Below the pieces are notes generated by a model that did not search any database, was not told where the DNA came from, and worked only from the letters and a program-made list of their open reading frames with translations. The position numbers and the translations under genes are program-made. Shown piece by piece: positions 8,545-17,412 of a DNA stretch of 64,000 bases. Positions within the stretch are counted from its first letter, which is position 1. Each line of letters opens with the position of its first letter. The DNA is from Bacteroidales bacterium. GTDB lineage: Bacteria; Bacteroidota; Bacteroidia; Bacteroidales; P3. The DNA lies in NCBI GenBank assembly GCA_017522105.1, contig JAFXAA010000035.1:17624-81623 (forward strand), given 5' to 3'.

Positions 8545-9047
8545 AGCTGAGCTATAAATACCACACATGGGACGTGCCGCTGTGGCTGCTGCGGCTGCTG
8601 AAGCACCGCATGCGGTGGGTGCGCGCCGCCGGCGGCATGGTGACGCGCGACGACGGCATGATGCTGCTCATAAAGCGCAACGGTCGCTGGGACCTGCCCA
8701 AGGGCAAGGTGGAGCCGGGCGAGACCCTCCTGCAGGGCGCCTTCCGCGAAGTGGAGGAAGAGACCGGCATTAAAGCGGACTGCGCACAGGGGCATACACT
8801 ACCAACTACCAACTACCCACTACCCACTAAAACCTACCACATCTTCAACCTCTACGGCGGATGGCACCTGAAGCAGACGTCGTGGTTCCCCATGACCACC
8901 GCCGGCAGCCAGGCCGCCAAGCCGCAGGAAGAGGAGGGCATCACCGGCGTGGAGTGGGTGACGCGCGACGAGTGGCACCGCCGCTTGGAGGGCAGCTACG
9001 GCACCCTGCGCACCCTCTCGGAGACCATGAAAAACAGCACACTATGA
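8541..9047 (+). CDS. Nudix hydrolase
   Basis: Hydrolase of nucleoside-diphosphate-linked substrates; the exact substrate cannot be read. The full Nudix box spans residues 55-77: GKVEPGE, then REVEEETGI, with all metal-binding glutamates. Length is 168 residues. The start at 8541 gives an ATGA overlap with the preceding gene, and the stop overlaps dprA in the same way. Shortly after the Nudix box, about 14 residues rich in Thr, Pro, Tyr and Asn are encoded by a short CCAACTA/CCCACTA array, an apparent in-frame insertion in a loop before the strand TYHIFNLYGG. Confidence 0.88.
   Translation: MKLSYKYHTWDVPLWLLRLLKHRMRWVRAAGGMVTRDDGMMLLIKRNGRWDLPKGKVEPGETLLQGAFREVEEETGIKADCAQGHTLPTTNYPLPTKTYHIFNLYGGWHLKQTSWFPMTTAGSQAAKPQEEEGITGVEWVTRDEWHRRLEGSYGTLRTLSETMKNSTL
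8793..8834. repeat. Intragenic heptamer array in the Nudix gene
   Basis: Units CCAACTA, CCAACTA, CCCACTA, CCCACTA follow each other with a degenerate edge. The complement (TAGTGGG) belongs to the same GTGG heptamer family as the arrays in dnaG, cca and the glycosyltransferase gene. No inverted partner is seen. Confidence 0.75.
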
Positions 9048-10162
9048 TGGACAAGCTCTCACAGGTGGCCCTGACGATGACCGCAGGCCTCGGACCCACG
9101 GCCATCAGACGGCTTGTCGACGCCTATCCCGGCGAGGACATCTTCGCCCTGCCCGCCGCCGAGCTGCGCGCAGCCTTCGGCAGCCACCGTGCGCTGGTGG
9201 ACAACCTGCTGGCCAAGACGGCGTTCCCGCGTGCCGAGGAAGAGCTGCGCACCGCCGAAGCCAAGCACATCAAGGTGCTCTTCTTCACCGACGAGGCCTT
9301 CCCGCAGCGCCTCAACCGCGACGAATGCGGCGACAGCCCCGCGCTGCTCTACGCCCTCGGCGACGCCGACCTCAACGCCGGGCGCACGCTGGCCGTGGTG
9401 GGCACACGCAAGGCCACCCCCTACGGCCACGACATGACGGAGCGCATCGTGGGCGCCATAGGCGACACCAACGGCGGCAAGGAAGTGCTGATTGCCAGCG
9501 GGCTGGCCTACGGCATAGACACCGCAGCCCACAAATCGGCTCTGGCGCACGGCATGCCCACGGTGGCGGTGCTGGGCCACGGGCTCGACCGCATATACCC
9601 GCCCGAGAACCGCAGCCTGGCACAGCAGATTGTGGCCAACGGCGGCGCGCTGCTGACGGAATACCCCATGGGCACTGACATCAACCCACGCTACTTCCCC
9701 GCCCGCAATCGCATCATTGCGGCCATGAGCGATGCCACCATCGTGGTGGAGGCCTCGGAGCACGGCGGAGCCCTGATCACAGCCACCATGGCGGCAGGCT
9801 ACCAGCGCGAGGTATTCGCCGTGCCGGGGCGCCTCACCGACACCTACAGCCGCGGCACCAACAACTTGATAGCCACCAACAAAGCCATCCTAGCCAGGGA
9901 CGCCTCCGACGTGGCCTACCACATGGGGTGGCCCCTGCCGGACAAACACGCCCCTGCCGCGCAGCAAGAGCTCTTCCCCACCCTACCCCCCGCCGAACAG
10001 CGGATGCTCGACCTGCTGCGCATGCACGGACAGATGTCGCTCGACGAGATAGTGGCCGCCAGCGGGCTGACGATGCCCAAGGCGGCATCGCTGATGTTCA
10101 ACCTTGAAATGTCGCAGGCAGTGCATGTGCTGCCAGGGCGCTTATACTGTGTAGCGGGCTGA
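9044..10162 (+). CDS. dprA: DNA-processing protein DprA
   Basis: DprA binds incoming single-stranded DNA and loads RecA during transformation. The 372-residue protein has an N-terminal helix-hairpin-helix type region (LTMTAGLGPTAIRRLV), the Rossmann-like core with VVGTRKATPYG near residue 123 and SGLAYGIDTAAH near 155, the FPARNRIIAAMSD and VPGRLTD blocks, and a C-terminal winged-helix DprA/DML1-like domain from about 310. The start at 9044 overlaps the Nudix stop by four bases. No other competence gene is in the window. Confidence 0.93.
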   Translation: MMDKLSQVALTMTAGLGPTAIRRLVDAYPGEDIFALPAAELRAAFGSHRALVDNLLAKTAFPRAEEELRTAEAKHIKVLFFTDEAFPQRLNRDECGDSPALLYALGDADLNAGRTLAVVGTRKATPYGHDMTERIVGAIGDTNGGKEVLIASGLAYGIDTAAHKSALAHGMPTVAVLGHGLDRIYPPENRSLAQQIVANGGALLTEYPMGTDINPRYFPARNRIIAAMSDATIVVEASEHGGALITATMAAGYQREVFAVPGRLTDTYSRGTNNLIATNKAILARDASDVAYHMGWPLPDKHAPAAQQELFPTLPPAEQRMLDLLRMHGQMSLDEIVAASGLTMPKAASLMFNLEMSQAVHVLPGRLYCVAG

Positions 10163-10195
10163 AGCGCAGACTGACCCACAGCCCGTTGCATATTT

Positions 10196-10229
10196 TTTGC
10201 AGCCATTAAGCAAGTTTTTGCTATCTTTG
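10196..10229 (+). promoter_or_regulatory. Weak promoter-like sequence upstream of the MORN lipoprotein
   Basis: The -7 element TATCTTTG at 10222-10229 is canonical; the nearest TTTG (10196-10199) is 22 bases upstream, longer than the ideal 19. The gene start follows 31 bases downstream. Confidence 0.4.
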
Positions 10230-10260
10230 CACATCTAAAAAAGACCCATACAACAAGACA

Positions 10261-10785
10261 ATGAAGAAACTCCTCATCATCCCCCTGCTGGCGGCCCTGA
10301 CCGCAGCTTGTGGCAGCAAAACCCAGACCTACACAGCAGCCGACGGCAGCGTCAGCGCCACCCTCAACGAGCGCACCGGCGAATGGCACATCACCGGCCC
10401 CGACGGGCGCGAGGTGGTGCCCGACTACGACTCTATGCGCGTAGTCGAAGTGAGCCCCGACGGGCACCCGATGACCATAGTATACCACAGCGGCAACGTG
10501 GAACATTGGCGCCAGTACTACAGCACCATGCAGCTGCGCAGCGAAGGCGACATAGTGGGCGGCAAGCGCGAAGGACACTGGGTGTTCTACCACCCCGACG
10601 GCAAGATACAGGCCGAGGCCACCTACATAGGAGGCCGCGAAGAAGGCCCATACCGCGTCTTCCGCGAAAACGGAGCCCCATACTACTTAGGCCAATACCA
10701 CGACGGCGAGCGCGTGGGAGTGTGGGAGATATACGACGAGCAGGGCCAGCTCGTGGGCCGTCAAGACTACTCCGCAGAGGGATGA
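10261..10785 (+). CDS. MORN-repeat lipoprotein (YwqK-like)
   Basis: Lipoprotein of 174 residues with lipobox TAAC (C17). From about residue 95 it has MORN-type repeats such as GKREGHWVFYHPDGKIQAEA, GREEGPYRVFRENGAPY and GERVGVWEIYDEQGQLV. Such proteins are often annotated as YwqK-family antitoxins, but I see no toxin partner and the signal peptide points to an envelope role instead. Its stop overlaps the cca start by four bases (ATGA). Confidence 0.78.
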   Translation: MKKLLIIPLLAALTAACGSKTQTYTAADGSVSATLNERTGEWHITGPDGREVVPDYDSMRVVEVSPDGHPMTIVYHSGNVEHWRQYYSTMQLRSEGDIVGGKREGHWVFYHPDGKIQAEATYIGGREEGPYRVFRENGAPYYLGQYHDGERVGVWEIYDEQGQLVGRQDYSAEG

Positions 10786-12293
10786 TAGACCTTGGTCTGA
10801 ACCTCTACCGCACCATAGGCCGGGAGGCCGACCGCATGGGCATCGACGCCTACGCCGTGGGAGGCGTGGTGCGCGACCATTTCCTCCAGCGCCCCTGCAC
10901 CGACATAGACATCGTCTGCATAGGCCACAGCGAAGGCGGCGAGGTGCACATAGGCATAGAGCTGGCGCACGCCTCCTCGCGCGCCCTCGGCGGAGGCCAT
11001 GTCTCTGTCTTCAAGACCTTCGGCACCGCCAGTTTCCGCTACACCGAAGACGGACGCGAGTACGAGCTGGAGTTCGTCGGCGCCCGCCGCGAGAGCTACA
11101 GCCACGACAGCCGCAAACCCGTGGTGGAGAACGGCACCCTGGAGGACGACCAGCGACGGCGCGACTTCACCGTCAACGCCCTCGCCGTATGCCTCAACGC
11201 AGACCGCTACGGCGAGCTGATGGACCCCTTCGGCGGCATCAAGGACATGGATGACGGCATCCTGCGCACGCCGCTGGACCCCGACATCACCTTCAGCGAC
11301 GACCCCCTACGCATGATGCGCGCCGTGCGCTTCGCCAGCCAGCTGGGCTTCCGCATAGCCGACGACACCTTCGAGGCCATAGGCCGCAACGCGGAGCGCA
11401 TAGCCATTGTCAGCACAGAACGCATCACCACTGAACTCAACAAGATAATGCTCTCCGCCAACCCCACGCTGGGTCTCAAGCTGATGCAGAAGAGTGGCCT
11501 CATGAAGCTCATCCTGCCCGAGATAGCAGCCCTGCAAGGCGTGGAGACAGTGGACGGACACGGCCATAAGGACATTTTCTTCCACACCATGCAGGTGCTG
11601 GACAATGTATGTCAAATGGAAAGTGAAAAGCGGAAAGCGGAAAGCGATGCCACGCAGACCACTGGAGACAACTCTCCACTATCCACTACCCACTATCCAC
11701 TATATCTCCGCTGGGCCGCCTTGCTGCACGATGTGGGCAAACCCGGAGTCAAACGCTACGATGCACGCCAGGGCTGGACGTTCCACGGCCACGAGGCCCG
11801 CGGGGCGCACATGGTGAAGCGCATCTTCAAGCGCCTGCGCCTGCCCCTGGGCGAAGAGATGCGCTACGTGGAGAAGCTGGTCATGCTGCACATGCGCCCC
11901 ATAGTGCTGGCCGAAGAGGTGGTCACCGACAGCGCTGTGCGCCGCCTCCTCTTCGAGGCTGGCGACGACATCGACGACCTCATGCTCCTCTGCCACGCCG
12001 ACATCACCACGCGCAACCTCGACAAGCAGCGCCGCCACCGCGAGAACTTCGAGCTCGTCAAACGCAAGCTCGTGGAGCTTGAAGAGCGCGACCGCATACG
12101 CAACTTCCAGCCGCCGGTGAGCGGCGAGGACATCATGACCGCCTTCGGCATAGGCCCCTGCCGCGAGATAGGCACCATCAAGGACGCCATAAAGGATGCT
12201 ATACTCGACGGCCAGATACCCAACGAGCGCGAGGCCGCCTGGCAGATGATGCTCCGCCTCGGCGCCGGGTTGGGATTGAAGGTTCATGAATAG
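10782..12293 (+). CDS. cca: CCA-adding/HD-domain tRNA nucleotidyltransferase
   Basis: Polymerase-beta-fold enzyme that builds or repairs the CCA end of tRNAs. Visible are the nucleotidyltransferase signature GGVVRD (residues 27-32) with catalytic D41 and D43 in TDIDIV, the DQRRRDFTVNAL block, the RNA-binding region around RMMRAVRFASQLGF, and an HD domain with LLHDVGKP near residue 312. About 30 residues (roughly 277-307) just before the HD motif are encoded by an inverted pair of short arrays; the frame is kept. Length 503 residues, slightly above the family because of this insert. The start overlaps the MORN lipoprotein stop. Confidence 0.92.
   Translation: MIDLGLNLYRTIGREADRMGIDAYAVGGVVRDHFLQRPCTDIDIVCIGHSEGGEVHIGIELAHASSRALGGGHVSVFKTFGTASFRYTEDGREYELEFVGARRESYSHDSRKPVVENGTLEDDQRRRDFTVNALAVCLNADRYGELMDPFGGIKDMDDGILRTPLDPDITFSDDPLRMMRAVRFASQLGFRIADDTFEAIGRNAERIAIVSTERITTELNKIMLSANPTLGLKLMQKSGLMKLILPEIAALQGVETVDGHGHKDIFFHTMQVLDNVCQMESEKRKAESDATQTTGDNSPLSTTHYPLYLRWAALLHDVGKPGVKRYDARQGWTFHGHEARGAHMVKRIFKRLRLPLGEEMRYVEKLVMLHMRPIVLAEEVVTDSAVRRLLFEAGDDIDDLMLLCHADITTRNLDKQRRHRENFELVKRKLVELEERDRIRNFQPPVSGEDIMTAFGIGPCREIGTIKDAIKDAILDGQIPNEREAAWQMMLRLGAGLGLKVHE
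11604..11703. repeat. Intragenic inverted pair of heptamer arrays in cca
   Basis: The left arm carries GTGAAAA, GCGGAAA, GCGGAAA; the right arm carries TCTCCAC, TATCCAC, TACCCAC, TATCCAC, complements of the GTGGNNA heptamer. About 30 bases of unique sequence lie between. The element is translated in frame. Confidence 0.75.
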
Positions 12294-12301
12294 AAAAACA
12301 T

Positions 12302-12332
12302 TTTGTCATATCAGTATTATTTAGTAATTTTG
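12302..12332 (+). promoter_or_regulatory. Promoter of crt
   Basis: TTTG at 12302-12305, a 19-base spacer, and TAATTTTG at 12325-12332 match the Bacteroidetes housekeeping promoter exactly. The crt start codon follows 24 bases downstream. Confidence 0.75.
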
Positions 12333-12356
12333 CAGCCTCAAAAAAACATAAACAAC

Positions 12357-13133
12357 ATGTACGAACACCTAAAGATAGAAGAGCGCGGGGCCATAGCCAT
12401 CATGACCATCAGCGCACCGAAGAGCCTCAACGCACTGAACAGCAAAATACTGAGCGAGATTGACCAATACCTCGACGGTTTCGACTGCGATAAGTACCGC
12501 TGTCTGGTGGTGACCGGCGACGGCGAGAAGAGTTTTGTGGCGGGAGCCGACATCAGCGAGATGGCCGGCCTCAACGCCGCCGATGGCGAGGCTTTCGGCA
12601 AACGCGGTGCCAAGGTGTTCCGCAGACTGGAGACCCTGCCGGTGCCCGTCATAGCGGCCGTCAACGGTTTCGCCCTCGGCGGCGGCTGCGAGCTGGCAAT
12701 GGCCTGCGACATACGCATCTGCTCCGACAACGCCAAATTCGGCCAGCCCGAGGTAGGCCTCGGCATCATCCCCGGCTTCAGCGGCACGGTACGCTTGGCG
12801 CGACTGGTGGGCATGGGCATGGCCAAGCAGCTGATATACACAGGCAAGGCCATCCGCGCCGATGAAGCGCTGCGCATAGGGCTGGTCAATGCCGTGGTGC
12901 CGCAAGCAGAATTGATGGACAAGGTCATGGAGATGGCCGACCTGATTGCCAAGCAGGCACCGCTGGCAGTGCGCGCCGCCAAGGAGTGCATCAACGCCGA
13001 GTGGGACATGGACGCCGACGAGGCCATAGCCTGCGAGAACCGCGCCTTCGGCGAATGTTTCGCCACAGCCGACCAGAAGGGTGGCATGCGCGCCTTCCTC
13101 GACAAGAGCAAGTATGAGTTTCTGGGAAAGTAG
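12357..13133 (+). CDS. crt: Enoyl-CoA hydratase / crotonase
   Basis: Crotonase-fold enzyme hydrating short-chain enoyl-CoA, here most likely crotonyl-CoA to 3-hydroxybutyryl-CoA. Both catalytic glutamates are present and 20 residues apart: E112 in GGGCELAM and E132 in FGQPEVGLGI; the oxyanion-hole segment VAGADISEM is at 61-69. Length 258 residues is standard. It is followed 75 bases later by 3-hydroxybutyryl-CoA dehydrogenase on the same strand, which supports a butyryl-CoA or related CoA pathway run in one direction or the other. Thiolase, butyryl-CoA dehydrogenase and Etf genes are not in the window. Confidence 0.9.
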   Translation: MYEHLKIEERGAIAIMTISAPKSLNALNSKILSEIDQYLDGFDCDKYRCLVVTGDGEKSFVAGADISEMAGLNAADGEAFGKRGAKVFRRLETLPVPVIAAVNGFALGGGCELAMACDIRICSDNAKFGQPEVGLGIIPGFSGTVRLARLVGMGMAKQLIYTGKAIRADEALRIGLVNAVVPQAELMDKVMEMADLIAKQAPLAVRAAKECINAEWDMDADEAIACENRAFGECFATADQKGGMRAFLDKSKYEFLGK

Positions 13134-13165
13134 GGAGTAGACAGTAGGTAAGTAGGCAAGTAGAC
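13133..13165. repeat. Short AGTAGG array between crt and hbd
   Basis: Degenerate seven- to eight-base units (AGTAGACA, GTAGGTA, AGTAGGCA, AGTAGAC) begin at the crt stop codon. Part of the repeat family found across the window. Confidence 0.55.
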
Positions 13166-13208
13166 TGCTAATATAAATAAACGTTTAACAATCAAATAAT
13201 CATCAATC

Positions 13209-14045
13209 ATGAAAATCTGTGTTATTGGAACCGGCACGATGGCCAAAGGCATTGTGAAAGCCTTCGCCGCCAAGATGCCCGTCGTCATGAAGAGCCGTAC
13301 GCAGGCCAGCCTCGACAAGGCTATGGCCTCGATAGCCAAAGGCTACGGCAAACTCGTTGAGAAAGGCAAGATGACCCAGGAGGCTGTCGACGCCCTGCTC
13401 AAGAACATCACCACCACCACCGACTACGCCACCTTCGCCGACGCCGACCTCGTCATCGAGGCCGCCGTGGAGGAGATGCAGCTCAAGAAGGATGTCTTCA
13501 CCGAGTTGGACGGCATCTGCAAGCCCGAGACCATCTTCGCCACCAACAGCTCGTCGCTGAGCATCACCGAGATTGCCGCCTGCACCAAGCGTCCGGCCCA
13601 GTTCATCGGCATGCACTTCTTCAACCCCGCCGACCGCATGGCCCTCGTCGAGGTTATCCGCGGCCAGCTCACCAGCGACGCCGTTGTGAAGTGCGTCATC
13701 GACCTCGCCACCGAGATCGGCAAGCAGCCTGTAGAGGTGAAGGAAGCCCCCGGCTTTGTGGTCAACCGCATCCTCATCCCGATGATCAACGAGGCTGTCG
13801 GCATCCTGGCCGACGGTATCGCCAGCGCCGAAGACATCGACAAGTGCATGATGCTCGGTGCCAACCACCCCATGGGTCCCTTGGCCCTGGCCGACCTCAT
13901 CGGCAACGATGTGAACCTGGCCATCATGGAGGTGCTCTACAAAGAGTTCGGCGATCCCAAGTATCGTCCCCACCCCCTGCTGCGCAAGATGGTCCGTGCC
14001 GGCCTCCTCGGCCGCAAGACCGGCGAAGGCTTCTACAAATATTGA
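13209..14045 (+). CDS. hbd: 3-hydroxybutyryl-CoA dehydrogenase
   Basis: NAD(P)-dependent oxidoreductase interconverting acetoacetyl-CoA and 3-hydroxybutyryl-CoA. The N-terminal Rossmann motif GTGTMAKG begins at residue 8, catalytic His136 is in GMHFFNPAD, and [11 protein letters not shown] and PGFVVNRIL are family blocks. The 278-residue length is standard for the single-domain enzyme. The nucleotide loop is slightly atypical (GTGTMA in place of GxGxMG), but the fold is unmistakable. It follows crt, and a strong terminator stands directly after it. Confidence 0.9.
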   Translation: MKICVIGTGTMAKGIVKAFAAKMPVVMKSRTQASLDKAMASIAKGYGKLVEKGKMTQEAVDALLKNITTTTDYATFADADLVIEAAVEEMQLKKDVFTELDGICKPETIFATNSSSLSITEIAACTKRPAQFIGMHFFNPADRMALVEVIRGQLTSDAVVKCVIDLATEIGKQPVEVKEAPGFVVNRILIPMINEAVGILADGIASAEDIDKCMMLGANHPMGPLALADLIGNDVNLAIMEVLYKEFGDPKYRPHPLLRKMVRAGLLGRKTGEGFYKY

Positions 14046-14064
14046 TGCCTTACCATTCAGCCAA

Positions 14065-14101
14065 AAGAGAAGGTCCAGCCACTTAGCTGGACCTTCTCTT
14101 T
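14065..14101. terminator. Bidirectional terminator between hbd and miaA
   Basis: A near-perfect stem AGAAGGTCCAGC / GCTGGACCTTCT with a six-base loop is followed by CTTTGTC on the plus strand and preceded by an A-rich tract for the minus strand. It separates the convergent hbd and miaA genes. Confidence 0.8.
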
Positions 14102-14103
14102 GT

Positions 14104-14928
14104 CTACTGGTAACGCTTGAGCCAGGTGAGCTGCTTGCGGGCGTAGTGCCATGTGTTGAGCTTTATCTGCGCCACAGCCTCATCGAGCGCTGCATGGCCG
14201 TCGAGCACGGGGAAGAGCTCGCGGTAGCCGACGGTGTTGAGGGTATTGAGGTGGCGGTAAGGGAGCAGCGAGCGCACCTCGTCGAGGAGGCCGTCGGCCA
14301 TCATCTGGTCCACACGGCGGTCAATACGTTCACGCAAGGCAGCAGGCTCCATTGACAACACCTGCATCTCTATGGCGAAGGGGCGCGGTGCCACCTGCTG
14401 GTCGGCAATCACTGCGCTGTAGGGACGGCCTGCCGTGAGACACACTTCAAGAGCTCGCTGCAAGCGTACGGGGTTGCGGAGGTCGACGCGGGCGTAATAG
14501 TCGGGGTCGAGCAACCGCAGCTGTGCCCGTTTCTCCTCCAGTGGCATTTGCTGCAGCATGGACCGCAGCTCGGCAGTGGGCGACGGCAACACGGCGGGCG
14601 TGGCACGCAAAGCGTCGATATACAGCCCGCTGCCGCCGACGGCAATAACGGTGTTATGTGTCTCCATCAGACGTGTGACCACAGCCATGGCGTCGTGCTC
14701 ATAGTCATAGATGTTGTACGGCTCGGTGACCGACCGACAGGCGATGAAATGGTGTGGGACGGCGGCGAGTTCCTCGTCTGTTGGGCGGGCCACGCCTATG
14801 CGTAGCTCGCGGTAGAACTGACGCGAGTCGCAGGAAACGACCTCTGTGCCTGCTTCTTGGGCGAGCCTGACGGCATAGGCCGTCTTGCCCACAGCCGTCG
14901 GGCCGGCAACGATGACAAGTTTTTTCAC
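14104..14928 (-). CDS. miaA: tRNA dimethylallyltransferase (MiaA)
   Basis: Transfers a dimethylallyl group to A37 of tRNAs reading UNN codons. The P-loop GPTAVGKT is at residues 9-16, followed by CDSRQFYRELRIG and the VGGSGLYIDAL block. At 274 residues it is at the short end of the family, with the zinc-finger-like C-terminal extension absent; the final RKQLTWLKRYQ matches the conserved end of the core. It overlaps the upstream aroA by four bases and is the last gene of the dnaG operon. Confidence 0.93.
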   Translation of the reverse strand: MKKLVIVAGPTAVGKTAYAVRLAQEAGTEVVSCDSRQFYRELRIGVARPTDEELAAVPHHFIACRSVTEPYNIYDYEHDAMAVVTRLMETHNTVIAVGGSGLYIDALRATPAVLPSPTAELRSMLQQMPLEEKRAQLRLLDPDYYARVDLRNPVRLQRALEVCLTAGRPYSAVIADQQVAPRPFAIEMQVLSMEPAALRERIDRRVDQMMADGLLDEVRSLLPYRHLNTLNTVGYRELFPVLDGHAALDEAVAQIKLNTWHYARKQLTWLKRYQ

Positions 14929-16154
14929 GTTGCCGAGAGCACTTTGTCGAACTCCTCCCAGAACTCCGGGAACGACTTGTCCACCACCTCCGGCGCCTCA
15001 ATCTGCAAATCAGGGAACACCAGGCGCAGCGGTGCGAAAGCCATGGCAATGCGATGGTCGCCATAGGTCTGGACAGGCTCTACAGGCTTCAGCGTGGAAG
15101 GAATGATAACCATCTCCTCTGCCGTAGTGTTCACTTTGCCCCCCATGCGTCTGAGTTCATTGGTTATGGCTACCATGCGGTCACTTTCCTTGAGGGCTAT
15201 ATTGCTCACCCCCTTGAGGGTAGTGCGGACGCCCGCTGCCGCTGCGGCCACAGCGAATGTAGGCACAAGGTCAGGGCAGTCTATACAGTTGAACTGCACC
15301 GTTTTTCCATGTTCGAAGCCGCCTTGCAGAGTTATGCTGCGACCTGTGGCACGGTATGGCGAGCGCACCTCGGTGCTATGCACGCCGAGCATACGGAAGA
15401 AGGCGTCGGCGGCGCTGTCGCCTTGGCAGGAGTCGAGCTGAAGTCCGAGGAGGCGAATGCGCAATTCAGGGCGCAGCAGGGCCATGGTATAGAAGTAGGA
15501 GGCCGACGACCAGTCACGTTCTATTGTTATTGCCGTGGGCTTGGCCTTATTGGCCAGAGGCTGTACATAGTATGTTCGCCCGTTTGACGAGCGCCTCACA
15601 TCGACGCCTGCCTGACGCAACACCTCGGCTGTCATTTCAATGTAAGGGCGCGACGTTGGGCGAGAAGTCATGGTTAGCGATATGCCTTCAGGCAGCACCG
15701 GAGCTATGAGCATCAGTGCGCTGACAAACTGGCTACTGAGGAGCGGATCCACCTGCACGGTGCGTTTTATGGGGATACCGCCCTGAATGCTCACCGGCAG
15801 GAACCCCTCGTTCTCAGTACACTCCACGCGGAGGCCCATCTGACGCAACGAGTCTATTATCGGAGCCATAGGACGCTGGCATAGCCTGGCATCGCCAGTG
15901 AGTATACGGTGTCCCGGTGTTATGGCGAGCAGAGGCATGAGGAAACGCGCCACAGAACCGGCGTTGTTGCAGTAGAACACATCCGACGAACCCTCGTCAA
16001 ACTGTGTCAGCAGCTGCCGCAGGAGACGCGTGTCGCCGGAAGAGGATGGTTTTGCTATACGGAATCTGTTCCCGATAAGATGGTTGATCATCATCCATCG
16101 GTTGCTGAGGCTTTTAGAAGCAGGAAGATTGATACGTATGTCGTTAGTGTTCAT
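14925..16154 (-). CDS. aroA: 3-phosphoshikimate 1-carboxyvinyltransferase (AroA)
   Basis: EPSP synthase of the shikimate pathway. Recognised by LPASKSLSNRWMM at the N terminus, GDARLCQRPMAPIIDSLR near residue 90, SSQFVSALMLIAP, and the C-terminal KESDRMVAITNELRRMGG and YGDHRIAMAFAP blocks that contribute catalytic residues. The 409-residue length and the divergent N-terminal loop are usual in Bacteroidetes. Between its start and the upstream regulator lies a short heptamer array. Confidence 0.92.
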   Translation of the reverse strand: MNTNDIRINLPASKSLSNRWMMINHLIGNRFRIAKPSSSGDTRLLRQLLTQFDEGSSDVFYCNNAGSVARFLMPLLAITPGHRILTGDARLCQRPMAPIIDSLRQMGLRVECTENEGFLPVSIQGGIPIKRTVQVDPLLSSQFVSALMLIAPVLPEGISLTMTSRPTSRPYIEMTAEVLRQAGVDVRRSSNGRTYYVQPLANKAKPTAITIERDWSSASYFYTMALLRPELRIRLLGLQLDSCQGDSAADAFFRMLGVHSTEVRSPYRATGRSITLQGGFEHGKTVQFNCIDCPDLVPTFAVAAAAAGVRTTLKGVSNIALKESDRMVAITNELRRMGGKVNTTAEEMVIIPSTLKPVEPVQTYGDHRIAMAFAPLRLVFPDLQIEAPEVVDKSFPEFWEEFDKVLSAT

Positions 16155-16176
16155 AATCCCAATCGCTATTCACTAA
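16155..16176. repeat. Short heptamer-type spacer between the sigma-54 regulator and aroA
   Basis: The 22-base spacer is made of ATTCACT/AATCGCT-type units like those found upstream of dnaG and downstream of parC. Confidence 0.45.
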
Positions 16177-17409
16177 TCACTTGATGTTATACTCCTTCAA
16201 CTTGCGGTACAGGCTGCGCTCCGATATGTGCAGGTCGGCTGCGGCGAGCTTGCGGCTGCCGTGACGCTGTTCCAGGGCGCGGATTATGGCATTGCGTTCA
16301 CGGTCTTCGAGAGCAACGCTCTCATCCTCGATAATCTCCGGCGTAAGGAACTCCTCCTCCTGGTTAGCCATCTGGCCCTGCATGCCCGACATCTGGGTTG
16401 CCGGCAGATATGAGGGGGCAGAGACTTGTGCCTGCTCCACTTGCACCTGTGTTCCTTGAGCGAGGCGTCCCACCATCTGGCGCAGGTCATTGATCTCCTG
16501 CCTCATCTCGCTAATCATCTGACCCATAGAGAGAGCTTTAAGCAGCAGTTCACGGTCTGTGATAGCGTTGCCTGCCGGTGCCGATTTGTCAACGACAGCT
16601 GGCATGCGCTCTGTGGGTATATAAGAAAGGTAGTTCTGCAATATGGCCGGCGTGATGGTGCGTTCGGTCTCCACGACAGCGATCTGTTCGGTGATATTCT
16701 TCAGTTCGCGCACATTGCCGTACCACGGATAGTCCATCATCATGCGCTTGGCGTCCTCGGTCAGCACGATTGGCGGCATGTGGTACTTCTCCGCCACATC
16801 CGAAGAGAACTTGCGGAACAGCAACGGCACGTCGTCCTTGCGCTCGCGCAGCGGCGGCAAGAATATGCTTATCTGGTTCAGGCGGTAGTACAGGTCCTCG
16901 CGGAAACGTCCGTTGCGCACAGCCTCCACAATGTCGATATTGGTGGCAGCCACCACACGCACGTTTATCTTCTGTGCCGTGCTGCTACCCACGGGAATAA
17001 TCTCGCCATTTTCAAGCACACGCAGCAACTTCACCTGCATGGCCAGAGGCAGCTCACCGATTTCGTCGAGGAAGATCGTGCCGCCGTCAGCCTCCTCGAA
17101 ATAGCCCTTGCGGGAGCGGTCGGCGCCCGTGAAAGCCCCTTTCACGTGCCCGAACAGTTCGCTCTCTATGGTTCCTTCCGGTATAGCGCCGCAGTTGACG
17201 GAAATCAGTCCCCTGCCCTGCCGCACATGCTTACGCAGGCTGTTCTCGTGGATTATGCGTGAGAAGACATCCTTGCCCACACCGCTCTCGCCGGTGATGA
17301 GGATGCTCAAATCCGTTGGCGCCACCTGTATGGCCTTGTTCAAAGCCAGCAGCAGACGCGGGTCGTTGCCTATTATGTCGTATCGTTGTTTCAGTGTCTG
17401 TATGTCCAT
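16177..17409 (-). CDS. Sigma-54-dependent transcriptional activator without receiver domain
   Basis: AAA+ activator that remodels RNA polymerase bound to sigma-54. The central domain starts almost at the N terminus: Walker A GESGVGKD (40-47), the sigma-54 contact loop GAFTGAD (91-97), Walker B GGTIFLDEIGE, and the sensor block RFREDLYYRLNQ. A Gln-rich linker of about 80 residues (roughly 290-370) leads to a Fis-type helix-turn-helix ending RKLAAADLHISERSLYRKLKEY. There is no N-terminal sensor or receiver, so regulation must come from outside. It lies three bases after dnaG; in Bacteroidetes such proteins often sit with envelope genes, which is not the case here. Confidence 0.9.
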   Translation of the reverse strand: MDIQTLKQRYDIIGNDPRLLLALNKAIQVAPTDLSILITGESGVGKDVFSRIIHENSLRKHVRQGRGLISVNCGAIPEGTIESELFGHVKGAFTGADRSRKGYFEEADGGTIFLDEIGELPLAMQVKLLRVLENGEIIPVGSSTAQKINVRVVAATNIDIVEAVRNGRFREDLYYRLNQISIFLPPLRERKDDVPLLFRKFSSDVAEKYHMPPIVLTEDAKRMMMDYPWYGNVRELKNITEQIAVVETERTITPAILQNYLSYIPTERMPAVVDKSAPAGNAITDRELLLKALSMGQMISEMRQEINDLRQMVGRLAQGTQVQVEQAQVSAPSYLPATQMSGMQGQMANQEEEFLTPEIIEDESVALEDRERNAIIRALEQRHGSRKLAAADLHISERSLYRKLKEYNIK

Positions 17410-17412
17410 AGT

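Noticed and set aside
10261-10785. Antitoxin of a YwqK-type toxin-antitoxin pair
   Set aside because: The protein is a lipoprotein with MORN repeats and the adjacent gene is cca, not a toxin.
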